DNA of 12,687 nucleotides from JAJYBV01 sp021812265 (lineage in GTDB: Bacteria > Chloroflexota > Ktedonobacteria > Ktedonobacterales > JACDGC01): NCBI GenBank assembly GCA_027459525.1, contig DAIDIC010000001.1, positions 1 through 12,687 on the forward strand. The letters run 5' to 3'. Position numbers and translations under genes: made by a program. Every line of letters starts with the position of its first letter. Positions within the stretch are counted from its first letter, which is position 1. The notes below the pieces were generated by a model. That model was given only the letters and a program-made list of their open reading frames with translations, was not told where the DNA came from and searched no databases. Positions 6,697 to 12,687 of the stretch are shown here, in pieces.

Positions 6697-7317
6697 TTAT
6701 TGCCCGGAAGGGCGCTTTCTCACAGACTGGCGATATACATGCGCAATTCGCTGCAAGCCGGTAAATGCGGTGGCAGCGGCAAGAACCAGTAAAACCCAAA
6801 CCAGCCAAGAATCTGCGCCTATAAGCAGACCTGCCCCAAGTAAAAGAACTCGTTCCGGTCTTTCCATCAGACCGACTTTACAGTCTAAACCCAACCCTTC
6901 GGCGCGCGCGCGAGTATAACTTACAATGAGCGAAAGCAACGCCGCGGAATACGCTAGAATAATGAGTAATAACGCAGATGAACCTGCATGTTCAAACAGT
7001 GTGATATGTACAATCACGCCTAGTAAAACTGCGCCTTCAGCATAACGATCGAGCGTTGAATCTAAAAAGGCGCCAAATAGCGACGTTTGTTGTTGTACAC
7101 GGGCCATTGCGCCGTCAAACATATCAAAAACGCCGGCGAACAAGATGAGCGCCCCGCCAATACGCAGGGGACCAAAAGCAAGTTCTATGGCCGCCACAAC
7201 ATTCAGCAGCATCCCTATTCCGGAAACCATATTGGGGGTTATACCCAAATGAGAAATGGGACGAATTATTTTTTCTGCGAAAGAACGCGCCTGCTTTTGT
7301 ATTTTCGGGCCAAACAT
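6697..7317 (-). CDS. pgsA: CDP-alcohol phosphatidyltransferase, phosphatidylinositol(-phosphate) synthase-like
   Basis: This 206-residue multi-pass membrane enzyme transfers a phosphatidyl group from CDP-diacylglycerol to an alcohol. The full family signature D-x2-D-G-x2-A-R-x8-G-x3-D-x3-D is present: Asp65, Asp68, Gly69, Ala72, Arg73, Gly82, Asp86 and Asp90, which bind the metal ions and CDP. FDMFDGAMAR, then SYTRARAEGLGL (133-144) and MERPERVLLL (151-160), closely match actinobacterial phosphatidylinositol-phosphate synthase, so inositol 1-phosphate or inositol is the likely acceptor. I chose the ATG at 7317 because GAGGG lies 6 nt upstream. A TTG at 7329 would add four residues but has no Shine-Dalgarno. 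It starts 24 nt after the stop of the PimA-like gene, so the two are probably cotranscribed. A glycerol-phosphate or archaetidylinositol-type enzyme is less likely. Confidence 0.85.
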   Translation of the reverse strand: MFGPKIQKQARSFAEKIIRPISHLGITPNMVSGIGMLLNVVAAIELAFGPLRIGGALILFAGVFDMFDGAMARVQQQTSLFGAFLDSTLDRYAEGAVLLGVIVHITLFEHAGSSALLLIILAYSAALLSLIVSYTRARAEGLGLDCKVGLMERPERVLLLGAGLLIGADSWLVWVLLVLAAATAFTGLQRIAHVYRQSVRKRPSGQ

Positions 7318-7341
7318 GCTATCCCTCAATCTTGATCATTC

Positions 7342-8646
7342 TTATTCTACAACATTTTCATCGAAAGCGGAAATATCCCATCCAGTTGTCTGCGTTAAAG
7401 GAATAATAGCCGGAGAAATCAGGAACTTTGGCTCAATTTTATTTTCCTCTTTTTTTTGTTCTATCAAAAGTTTTCGCAGATATATCCGTTCTTTTTTATG
7501 TTCAACGCTTTCATGGTATACATTTTCAATGGTATCGGCGATAATACTCCAATCAAATGCCTTTACCCGCTCTTTGCCGTTGGCAATAATCTGCGCTCGT
7601 TTTTCTGGGTGGTCTAGCAGATCGTTAATGGCCCACGCCAGCCGCTCATGGTCTTTTGGTGGGGTGAGCAAGCCATATTTTTCGCCGGTAATGACCGAAT
7701 GATATCCGGGAATATCTGAAGCTACTACGGCGGCTCCGCTGGCCATTGCTTCTAAAAGCGTATAACCTTGGCTTTCATTGCCGGTGTTTGGCGCGCAATA
7801 TATGGCTGCGCTGGCATAATACGCCGGTTTTAATTGTTCTTCTATATAGCCGGTGAACTCCACATTATCCCAGCCTTTTTTTTCAACATAGCGCTGATAT
7901 TGCTGCAACTGAGATCCATCGCCTACAATAACGATCCGCGGTATGGGGCGATTGTGGATACGCGCGCTTTGTATAATCAGCGGAATTGCTTGCAGCAGAT
8001 AACGCAGCCCTTTTCGCGGCTCTAGCCTTGCCAAAAATAATATAACGGGAGCGTCTCCGCGGTATTTTTCTAAAGGACGCGCATTTTCTTCATACCAGCG
8101 CAGGCTTAACCCATTTGGTATAATATGAAAATCTCCGTCAAAATACGCCGCGATGTGTTCGCGCGCCGCTTCGGAAACGGCGATAAGGCTATCGATTTTG
8201 TGAAAAGTTTTTTGCAGAAACGGGCTTGCCATAGCATAGGCCATGCGCGCGCCGGATGCTTTTTGGGTGGTAGAAGCGTGAAATGTGGCCACCGAAGCAG
8301 TTTTATACTCATTTACAATACGCACTGCGGCAAACGACAGGGTAGAGGCAAATGGCTCGTGCACATGCACCACATCAAATCGCTCTTGCAGTAATATACG
8401 CCGCAACGCGCCACGGAGATCCGGCGAAACACTTACCCGCGCCACGGAGCCGTTAATATGCAGCGGCGCTACCCAGCCGAATTTATATATACCAAATTCT
8501 ACTTCGTGATTGGCCGGCCCGGATAGCGCTGTTAAAATACGAACAGTATGCCCGCGCGCGCGCATTTCTTGGGCAAGCCGTTCAATATGTGATTTTACGC
8601 CGCCCGGATAACTCCAATCATACGGAGAAACTAATCCAATTTTCAT
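7342..8646 (-). CDS. pimA: GT4 glycosyltransferase, PimA-like (phosphatidylinositol mannosyltransferase)
   Basis: A 434-residue GT-B fold enzyme of family GT4. The N-terminus MKIGLVSPYDWSYPGGV with SHIERLAQEMRARGH parallels mycobacterial PimA, which adds the first mannose from GDP-mannose to phosphatidylinositol on the inner membrane face. The donor-site features are visible: FHAS at 122-125, FLARLEPRKG at 204-213 (Arg207 and Lys212 in the positions that bind donor phosphate), VGDG at 241-244, and the EX7E motif Glu291-Glu299 in NESQGYTLLEAMASG. Residues from about 384 on form a charged tail (KKERIYLRKLLIEQKKEE) of some 50 residues absent from the roughly 380-residue family members. The start is fixed by the family N-terminus although its Shine-Dalgarno is weak. 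Pairing with a PI-synthase-like gene and two PatA-like genes supports inositol-lipid mannosylation. Another GT4 sugar specificity cannot be excluded. Confidence 0.87.
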   Translation of the reverse strand: MKIGLVSPYDWSYPGGVKSHIERLAQEMRARGHTVRILTALSGPANHEVEFGIYKFGWVAPLHINGSVARVSVSPDLRGALRRILLQERFDVVHVHEPFASTLSFAAVRIVNEYKTASVATFHASTTQKASGARMAYAMASPFLQKTFHKIDSLIAVSEAAREHIAAYFDGDFHIIPNGLSLRWYEENARPLEKYRGDAPVILFLARLEPRKGLRYLLQAIPLIIQSARIHNRPIPRIVIVGDGSQLQQYQRYVEKKGWDNVEFTGYIEEQLKPAYYASAAIYCAPNTGNESQGYTLLEAMASGAAVVASDIPGYHSVITGEKYGLLTPPKDHERLAWAINDLLDHPEKRAQIIANGKERVKAFDWSIIADTIENVYHESVEHKKERIYLRKLLIEQKKEENKIEPKFLISPAIIPLTQTTGWDISAFDENVVE

Positions 8647-8879
8647 CTTAAAAACAGCCCGTTCTTTCCCATCATTAAAGGCGCGGCGCGATTTTTATAC
8701 CCCACGCCCGCTGTGATTGGCGCTGTACATATCATGCCCATGCATTGATCATGCAATAATTGCTCCGGCTTTGGCAACAAATAACACCTGTATGTTTTAC
8801 AATAACATAACTTATAAGCGCCGATATAACTATAACGTATCTATTTTAACGCAATATTATCGATTTCAGGATCAATCGT
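8647..8879. other. 233-bp intergenic region inside the lipid gene block
   Basis: It separates the second acyltransferase from the PimA-like gene, although the genes on either side are tightly packed. It is A/T-rich with several TATA-like stretches on the minus strand, but no hexamer pair with good spacing convinced me. No hairpin with a T-run follows the acyltransferase stop. A promoter for the pimA-pgsA pair is likely here but cannot be placed. Confidence 0.5.
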
Positions 8880-9782
8880 TCAGCGCTGCATCCCTAACGG
8901 CTGCTCTGTTTGAAACAGTTGATCCGCAAAAACAGCAACCCACTGCTCCGGCGCCTTTGCGATCTCTTTTTCCATACATTGAATAATAGGCTGTAGTGCT
9001 TGGCGCACCGCTTCCGGACTTTTTGTTTGCGGCGCCACTGATTGACTGACTGAAATAATCCTTCCTTCATATGAAAAAAAGTTTTTTCGGAATCCTCGTA
9101 ACAGCACAATCGGCGCCCCGGATGTTCGCGCAAGGTGAATGACTCCGGCGGGAATGTTGGTTTTGCAGCCAAACAGCTCGGCTTCTATGCCGGTTCCCCC
9201 AATATCGCGGTCTATCGCCAGCAAAACCGCGCCACCGATGCGCAATGTTTTGAGCATGGCGCGCAAAGTTTCCGGGTCGTTAAACGGCAAAAATTGTATT
9301 CCGCAGCGCGCGCGTTCGCCATTTACTAATAAAAACGCTTCAGTTGGCGCAAAAGGTTCAACTGGGGTTACAATAGGGCAATCGCATAACTGCCGCATCA
9401 CATATTTTGCCTGCTCAAACGCGCTATGGTGAAATGTTACCAAAATAACGCCTTTTTGCGCCGCCAGCGCAGTGTCTAATATCTCTTTTCCTAAAATGGG
9501 AAAACGTTTTGGCAGTTCCGGATTATCCAGCTTCATCGGCGCAAACAGATCGGCATAATTTAACAGCAGCTCCACAAACGCTTTGCGCTCCGCCACACGC
9601 AGCTTCTGCGAATGCTGCGCCAGTTCTGGTATATGCGCAAGGTTTGCGCGGACCTTGTTTCGCATGGCCGGTGAAACTGCCCATAATATATATCCCGCCA
9701 CCGCAGCGGCAACATACCTTATGCGGCGAGGAATAAGCGGCAGCAATTTAAATCCGATAGCGTATAATTTCGTTTTATTCAA
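8880..9782 (-). CDS. LpxL/HtrB/PatA-family lipid acyltransferase, HX4E variant
   Basis: A 300-residue protein of the bacterial lipid A biosynthesis acyltransferase family, which also includes mycobacterial PatA. The N-terminal segment (LLPLIPRRIRYVAAAVAGYILWAVSP, 13-38) is the usual membrane-associated helix, followed by the RNKVRANLAHI motif. The catalytic HX4(D/E) motif reads HHSAFE, His118 to Glu123, with Glu where the neighbouring paralogue has Asp. LLAIDRD (187-193), LFGCKTNIPAG (203-213) and APEQWVAVF (277-285) are further family blocks. It probably moves an acyl chain from acyl-CoA or acyl-ACP to a glycolipid at the inner membrane face; by context the acceptor is a mannosylated inositol lipid. 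Translation must start at the TTG at 9782: an in-frame TGA lies 9 nt upstream and no other start gives the family N-terminus. It begins 9 nt after the upstream paralogue's stop, so coupling is likely. Confidence 0.88.
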   Translation of the reverse strand: MNKTKLYAIGFKLLPLIPRRIRYVAAAVAGYILWAVSPAMRNKVRANLAHIPELAQHSQKLRVAERKAFVELLLNYADLFAPMKLDNPELPKRFPILGKEILDTALAAQKGVILVTFHHSAFEQAKYVMRQLCDCPIVTPVEPFAPTEAFLLVNGERARCGIQFLPFNDPETLRAMLKTLRIGGAVLLAIDRDIGGTGIEAELFGCKTNIPAGVIHLARTSGAPIVLLRGFRKNFFSYEGRIISVSQSVAPQTKSPEAVRQALQPIIQCMEKEIAKAPEQWVAVFADQLFQTEQPLGMQR

Positions 9783-9791
9783 GGCGCTGCT

Positions 9792-10712
9792 TCACTTTCT
9801 TTGGCGTGATACTTCAGCTTCGTGTTTGATAATTTCACTTTCCGGCCAAAACTGGCGGAACATATACCATTGTGTGGGGTTTTCTTGAATAACTTGCTCC
9901 AAGTTGGTATACATTGCTTGGGTGGCGTCTATAGCGTCTTGTTGGTCGCTGCCCGATTTTTCAATAAATATCGGATCAAACACTTCGGCTTTATAGGTAT
10001 CGGGGGTAATGTAAGATATATATCCCGAAACAATGGCAGATCCGGTTTTGGCGGCAATGGCGCCTAAACCGCGCGGCACATACGCGGTATGATTAAAAAA
10101 TGAAATGGGTATGCCTTCGGTTGGCGCGACTGGGCGATCGATGGGTGTGGCAATAATTTCTCCCGCGCGCAGTAAGCGCAGCATTTCGCGCAGCGCGCCG
10201 TTGGTGAATATCAGCAGTATACCCATATCTTTTCGTTGCTGCTGCACCAATTCATTTAATTTTTTATCGGGCAGCTGCTCGGCGATGGCGTATAACGGGT
10301 GGAGTTTTGCCAGCAATGTTCCTGCGATATCCCAGTTGCCAAAATGCGCCGTCGCAATAAAAACGCCTTTGCCCAATGCGTGCGCTGCAAGCACGCGCCT
10401 GTCGGGGCTAGTATCGTCGTTGGAGATATTTATGGTGTGGTCGAAATAATATGTTGGCGGATGATTTGTGATATCAAATAAATCCGCTACATAATGCCCG
10501 TAATTTCGCCACGAAAGCCGCGCGTATTGGCGAACTTTGGGGTGGGTTTTCGGAAGATCCAGCACGACGCTCATATTTTTTTCGGTTGCAATTCGTTTTT
10601 CGCGCCATACCCAATATACCAGCTCGGTGATTGCGCCGCCGATAAACCAGCGAACGCGCCGCGGTGTTACGCCAGCTATTCGCTGAGCAAACACCATAAG
10701 CCAATAGAGCAT
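9792..10712 (-). CDS. LpxL/HtrB/PatA-family lipid acyltransferase, HX4D form
   Basis: A 306-residue member of the same acyltransferase family as the next gene. The catalytic motif is canonical: HFGNWD, His123 to Asp128, in GVFIATAHFGNWDIAG. Other blocks are AEQLPDKKLNELVQQQR (144-160), ATPIDRP (188-194), FFNHTAYVPRG (205-215), and NPTQWYMFRQFW (278-289), which corresponds to the PEQW motif. The first 35 residues are hydrophobic and amphipathic, expected for membrane attachment. Mycobacterial PatA (same motif) acylates the mannose added by PimA, and the downstream PimA-like gene makes that the best guess; LpxL-type lipid A acylation is unlikely without other lipid A genes nearby. An AGAGG sequence lies 10 nt before the ATG, a rather long spacing. 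It opens the four-gene lipid block. The two copies are clearly diverged, so duplication is not recent. Confidence 0.88.
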   Translation of the reverse strand: MLYWLMVFAQRIAGVTPRRVRWFIGGAITELVYWVWREKRIATEKNMSVVLDLPKTHPKVRQYARLSWRNYGHYVADLFDITNHPPTYYFDHTINISNDDTSPDRRVLAAHALGKGVFIATAHFGNWDIAGTLLAKLHPLYAIAEQLPDKKLNELVQQQRKDMGILLIFTNGALREMLRLLRAGEIIATPIDRPVAPTEGIPISFFNHTAYVPRGLGAIAAKTGSAIVSGYISYITPDTYKAEVFDPIFIEKSGSDQQDAIDATQAMYTNLEQVIQENPTQWYMFRQFWPESEIIKHEAEVSRQRK

Positions 10713-11016
10713 AAAAACAACGCCTCTGTTCTGCTGAAATAAAAATATGTGTTCAGGTTTTTCTATATCGGAATACTATAACGTTTCAGATATTATTCCG
10801 TCACTTTTTCTGAGGCTATCATATCATATTTGTCGAATAGCACTGGCCGGTAACAGGCATTCCGAGGTGGTTTATTTGAAAACTATATTGCTGAAGTGAG
10901 GCAATTGCGGCCAGATACATCTTCGGGCAATCTTTATGACTGCCCTTTTGCGGTGATTGGCCATTTTTGAAGGGCTTTTGTCTCTCATACATATGTCACA
11001 TGGTATTTGTGTCAGT
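10713..11016. other. 304-bp intergenic region upstream of the acyltransferase pair
   Basis: No gene is seen. On the minus strand TGATATGAT (10825-10817) is a possible extended -10 element for the acyltransferases, without a good -35 box. Near the lipoprotein stop, GGGCA/TGCCC (10925-10946) and GCCCTT/AAGGGC (10943-10976) form overlapping weak hairpins; the second is followed by TTTT on the plus strand only. They might form alternative structures ending lipoprotein transcription, but the support is thin. Confidence 0.4.
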
Positions 11017-12243
11017 CTATTGCGCCGGAACATCTATATAATCAATGAAAGTCGATGTTCCGGGGAATTTGTCATTACTAATCGGCCAATATGCATGTCC
11101 ATTCACTATTTGTCCCCATTCGCCACCATTTGCTAAACCAAATGGCGCGCTTGTTCCCGAAGGTATTCGCACTAAATATAGCGGCGCAGTTACTGAATTG
11201 ACGCCTTCACAAGCAACATACGGACGATCTAAAGCTATTCCTGGCCGGTAACATTGTGGCCCCCATGGATCGATAACTTTGCCTGTGACAATGTTATACA
11301 GAGAAAGTTTAAAGTATTGTCCCAAGTCTATTGCAGTATCCCACACAAGATAATTGCCGTTAAACGCCACATTCAAACTGGGTGTGACGGGAAGCTGCAC
11401 AGGCGCCGGCTGATCGAGATTCCATAACCAAGCTGTCATTGTCTGTGGTCCAGATACTTTCCAGAAGAATAGCATATTTCCCGAAAGTTGCATCGCTTGG
11501 AACAAATATGAACCGGATGAATCCATGACTGTTGTTATTTCGCTTGTAAGGTCATACTTGCGCAATTGCGGACCGTTTGGTGTTGAAATTGCATATACCA
11601 CTATTTTGCCATTCGTGGTTAAACCACCCATTGGAGCATTAAACTGCTCTTTCGCTGCGCTGTCGATAAGAATTTTTTGATTTGTTGCAACATTCGTTGC
11701 CCACAACTCCCAGTATAGGCTGTTGGAAGTATAATCAATGTAAATAATCCAGTCGTTATTTCCTTCAGCCCATCCAAATCCGCGATCTTCGCCATCCGGC
11801 GCTGGCGTTGCTGTGGCAATAGTATGTATTTTTTGATCGGTGAAATTATAAAAATATACTGATTTGTAGGCGCTTTGATTGGTAGGAGTAACACCATTCC
11901 AACTGCCAAATAAAATAATACCATCTGGTGTTACTTTGATAGGATCTCGAGCATAGAAATTTCCTAAATTAATTTGCGAAATCTTTCCTATTGTTGGCGC
12001 TCCCGGCAATGAAGAGCTAAGACTGGGATCCAGAACAGCCAAAGGCGCCGGTGTTGGTGTGTTCGTTGGGATGCTGCTGGTTGCTGTCGGCGCGCTGTTA
12101 GCTATTGTTGGGATACTACCGGTTGCAATTGGAGACGATGTTTGTGTGGCAGATCCTCCGGAATCGCATGCAGTTACGATCAGGCTGAGAAAGCACACCA
12201 GAACAATTATCCATTTGGCATAATTATTAGCGCGAATTCGCAT
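11017..12243 (-). CDS. Lipoprotein with Thr/Pro-rich stalk and beta-propeller-like body
   Basis: A 408-residue secreted protein of unknown function. Residues 1-25 are a signal peptide (basic start, hydrophobic WIIVLVCFLSLIVTA), and LIVTAC gives a type II lipobox with Cys26 as lipidation site. Residues 27-68 form a Ser/Thr/Pro-rich linker (ending TNTPTPAP) of the kind that holds a domain away from the membrane. The body shows a repeated strand pattern, small residues then aromatic-hydrophobic strands: DGIILFGSW (107-115), NNDWIIYIDY (162-171), NGKIVVYAIS (211-220), GNMLFFWKVS (255-264), GNYLVWDTAI (296-305), RPYVACEG (340-347) and NGHAYWPIS (381-389). This spacing suggests a six- or seven-bladed propeller similar to TolB-like or cell-surface repeat proteins. 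No catalytic motif is visible. GAGAGG lies 9 nt before the ATG, a good Shine-Dalgarno. It is separated from the lipid block by 304 bp and is probably independent. Confidence 0.85.
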   Translation of the reverse strand: MRIRANNYAKWIIVLVCFLSLIVTACDSGGSATQTSSPIATGSIPTIANSAPTATSSIPTNTPTPAPLAVLDPSLSSSLPGAPTIGKISQINLGNFYARDPIKVTPDGIILFGSWNGVTPTNQSAYKSVYFYNFTDQKIHTIATATPAPDGEDRGFGWAEGNNDWIIYIDYTSNSLYWELWATNVATNQKILIDSAAKEQFNAPMGGLTTNGKIVVYAISTPNGPQLRKYDLTSEITTVMDSSGSYLFQAMQLSGNMLFFWKVSGPQTMTAWLWNLDQPAPVQLPVTPSLNVAFNGNYLVWDTAIDLGQYFKLSLYNIVTGKVIDPWGPQCYRPGIALDRPYVACEGVNSVTAPLYLVRIPSGTSAPFGLANGGEWGQIVNGHAYWPISNDKFPGTSTFIDYIDVPAQ

Positions 12244-12307
12244 ATATGGAACCTCTCTTATTATATTTTTTCTATGATGCTATTTGTTTTATTCTTTTCT
12301 ATCTACA

Positions 12308-12332
12308 ATGCTTCTCCCATAGGGAGAAGCAT
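12308..12332. repeat. Perfect 11-bp hairpin between the last gene and the lipoprotein
   Basis: ATGCTTCTCCC (12308-12318), loop ATA, and its exact complement (12322-12332) form a strong stem. On the minus strand, the direction of both flanking genes, there is no T-run after it. On the plus strand five T (12343-12347) follow after a 10-nt gap. It is either a poor terminator for the unrecognised gene or a structure in the lipoprotein mRNA leader, 65 nt before its ATG. Confidence 0.65.
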
Positions 12333-12343
12333 GAATTTGCTCT

Positions 12344-12366
12344 TTTTCTTCATAATATGAAGAAAA
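12344..12366. repeat. A/T-rich 10-bp inverted repeat just after the right-edge gene
   Basis: TTTTCTTCAT (12344-12353), loop AAT, and ATGAAGAAAA (12357-12366) pair perfectly. It lies 10 nt past the stop codon at 12377. With the neighbouring hairpin it may act in mRNA end formation or stability. Confidence 0.5.
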
Positions 12367-12376
12367 TATTCATTAT

Positions 12377-12687
12377 TTAATAGATAACAAAAGCGCCACT
12401 AGATGCTGTTAGTTCGGCTTGCCAGAGATTTTTGCTAGAATTGTTGCCATATATTTCATAGTGATCTCCGGCTATTAAATAGCCATCTTGGTAGGAAGCA
12501 GTATCTGCAACATAAAATCCACTATAATTGTAACCATATTCCATAATGACGTGATCCAATGGGTTTTCTCCGCCAGTAAACCCTTGCCACCATGAAAAAT
12601 AATCGGCGTTGCCTCGAATAATTGTGGGATGTTTATCATGCGAGTTATCGTATTGCAAATCATTTTCCCAAGTAGATTCATCCGTAG
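12377..12687 (-). CDS. Unrecognised protein, C-terminal fragment (5' end outside window)
   Basis: The frame is open from the right edge to a TAA at 12379-12377, giving 103 visible residues beginning TDESTWENDLQYDNSHDKHP. The sequence is rich in Tyr, Trp, Asn, Gly and Asp (FSWWQGFTGGENP, EYGYNYSGFYVADTASYQDG, GDHYEIYGNNSS) with no Cys and few basic residues, a composition typical of secreted beta-rich or carbohydrate-binding domains. I do not recognise the family. The fragment ends 133 bp before the lipoprotein gene and reads the same way, so the two could be functionally linked surface proteins. Confidence 0.6.
   Translation of the reverse strand, partial: TDESTWENDLQYDNSHDKHPTIIRGNADYFSWWQGFTGGENPLDHVIMEYGYNYSGFYVADTASYQDGYLIAGDHYEIYGNNSSKNLWQAELTASSGAFVIY

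Noticed and set aside
8740..8760. ATGCATTGATCATGCAAT-type palindromic words in the pimA upstream region
   Set aside because: Arms are only 5 bp and overlap each other; too weak to call an operator.
10843..11253. 13-bp direct repeat CTGGCCGGTAACA at 10843 and 11241
   Set aside because: About one 13-base repeat is expected by chance in a window this size; one copy is inside a coding region and there is no mobile-element structure between them.

Overview
The window is one stretch of a bacterial chromosome or contig in which every gene I can support lies on the minus strand, so reading order runs from position 12687 down to 1. It holds seven complete protein genes and two genes cut by the window edges. 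I see no rRNA, tRNA, CRISPR array or transposase. GC content looks moderate and the spacers are long and rich in hairpins. The likely source is a member of the Chloroflexota, perhaps Ktedonobacteria-like. This is inference only: it rests on PIM-type inositol-lipid genes outside a high-GC actinobacterial background, a lipoprotein with a Thr/Pro-rich stalk, and no sign of a Gram-negative outer-membrane gene set.

Layout in reading order: (a) 12377-12687, the C-terminal end of an unrecognised gene; (b) 12244-12376, a short spacer with two strong hairpins; (c) 11017-12243, a lipoprotein with a propeller-like body; (d) 6697-10712, a four-gene envelope-lipid block: two tandem PatA/LpxL-family acyltransferases, a PimA-like GT4 glycosyltransferase and a CDP-alcohol phosphatidyltransferase with the PI-phosphate-synthase signatures; (e) 6143-6696, a 554-bp non-coding stretch crowded with inverted repeats; (f) 4079-6142, a long low-complexity protein ending in a NYN (PIN-like) nuclease domain; (g) 3560-4078, a spacer with tandem GC-rich hairpins, a long terminator-like hairpin and two promoters; (h) 1613-3559, a 648-residue protein whose C-terminal half resembles nucleoside phosphorylases; (i) 1-1550, a membrane-anchored penicillin-acylase-family Ntn hydrolase that runs off the left edge.

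The clearest functional story is block (d). The enzymes match the consecutive steps by which actinobacteria build phosphatidylinositol mannosides: make the phosphatidylinositol headgroup, add mannose, then acylate. The gene order differs from the mycobacterial pgsA-patA-pimA cluster and the acyltransferase is duplicated, with different active-site motifs in the two copies (HX4D and HX4E). The two genes of each pair (9792-10712 with 8880-9782, and 7342-8646 with 6697-7317) are close enough for translational coupling.

The least explained parts are the palindrome-dense spacer before the NYN gene, which includes a possible operator inside a 19-bp promoter spacer, the tandem hairpins behind that gene, and the abundance of the hexamer GGCGCC across the window. 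All homology statements come from motif recognition by eye; no database search was possible.
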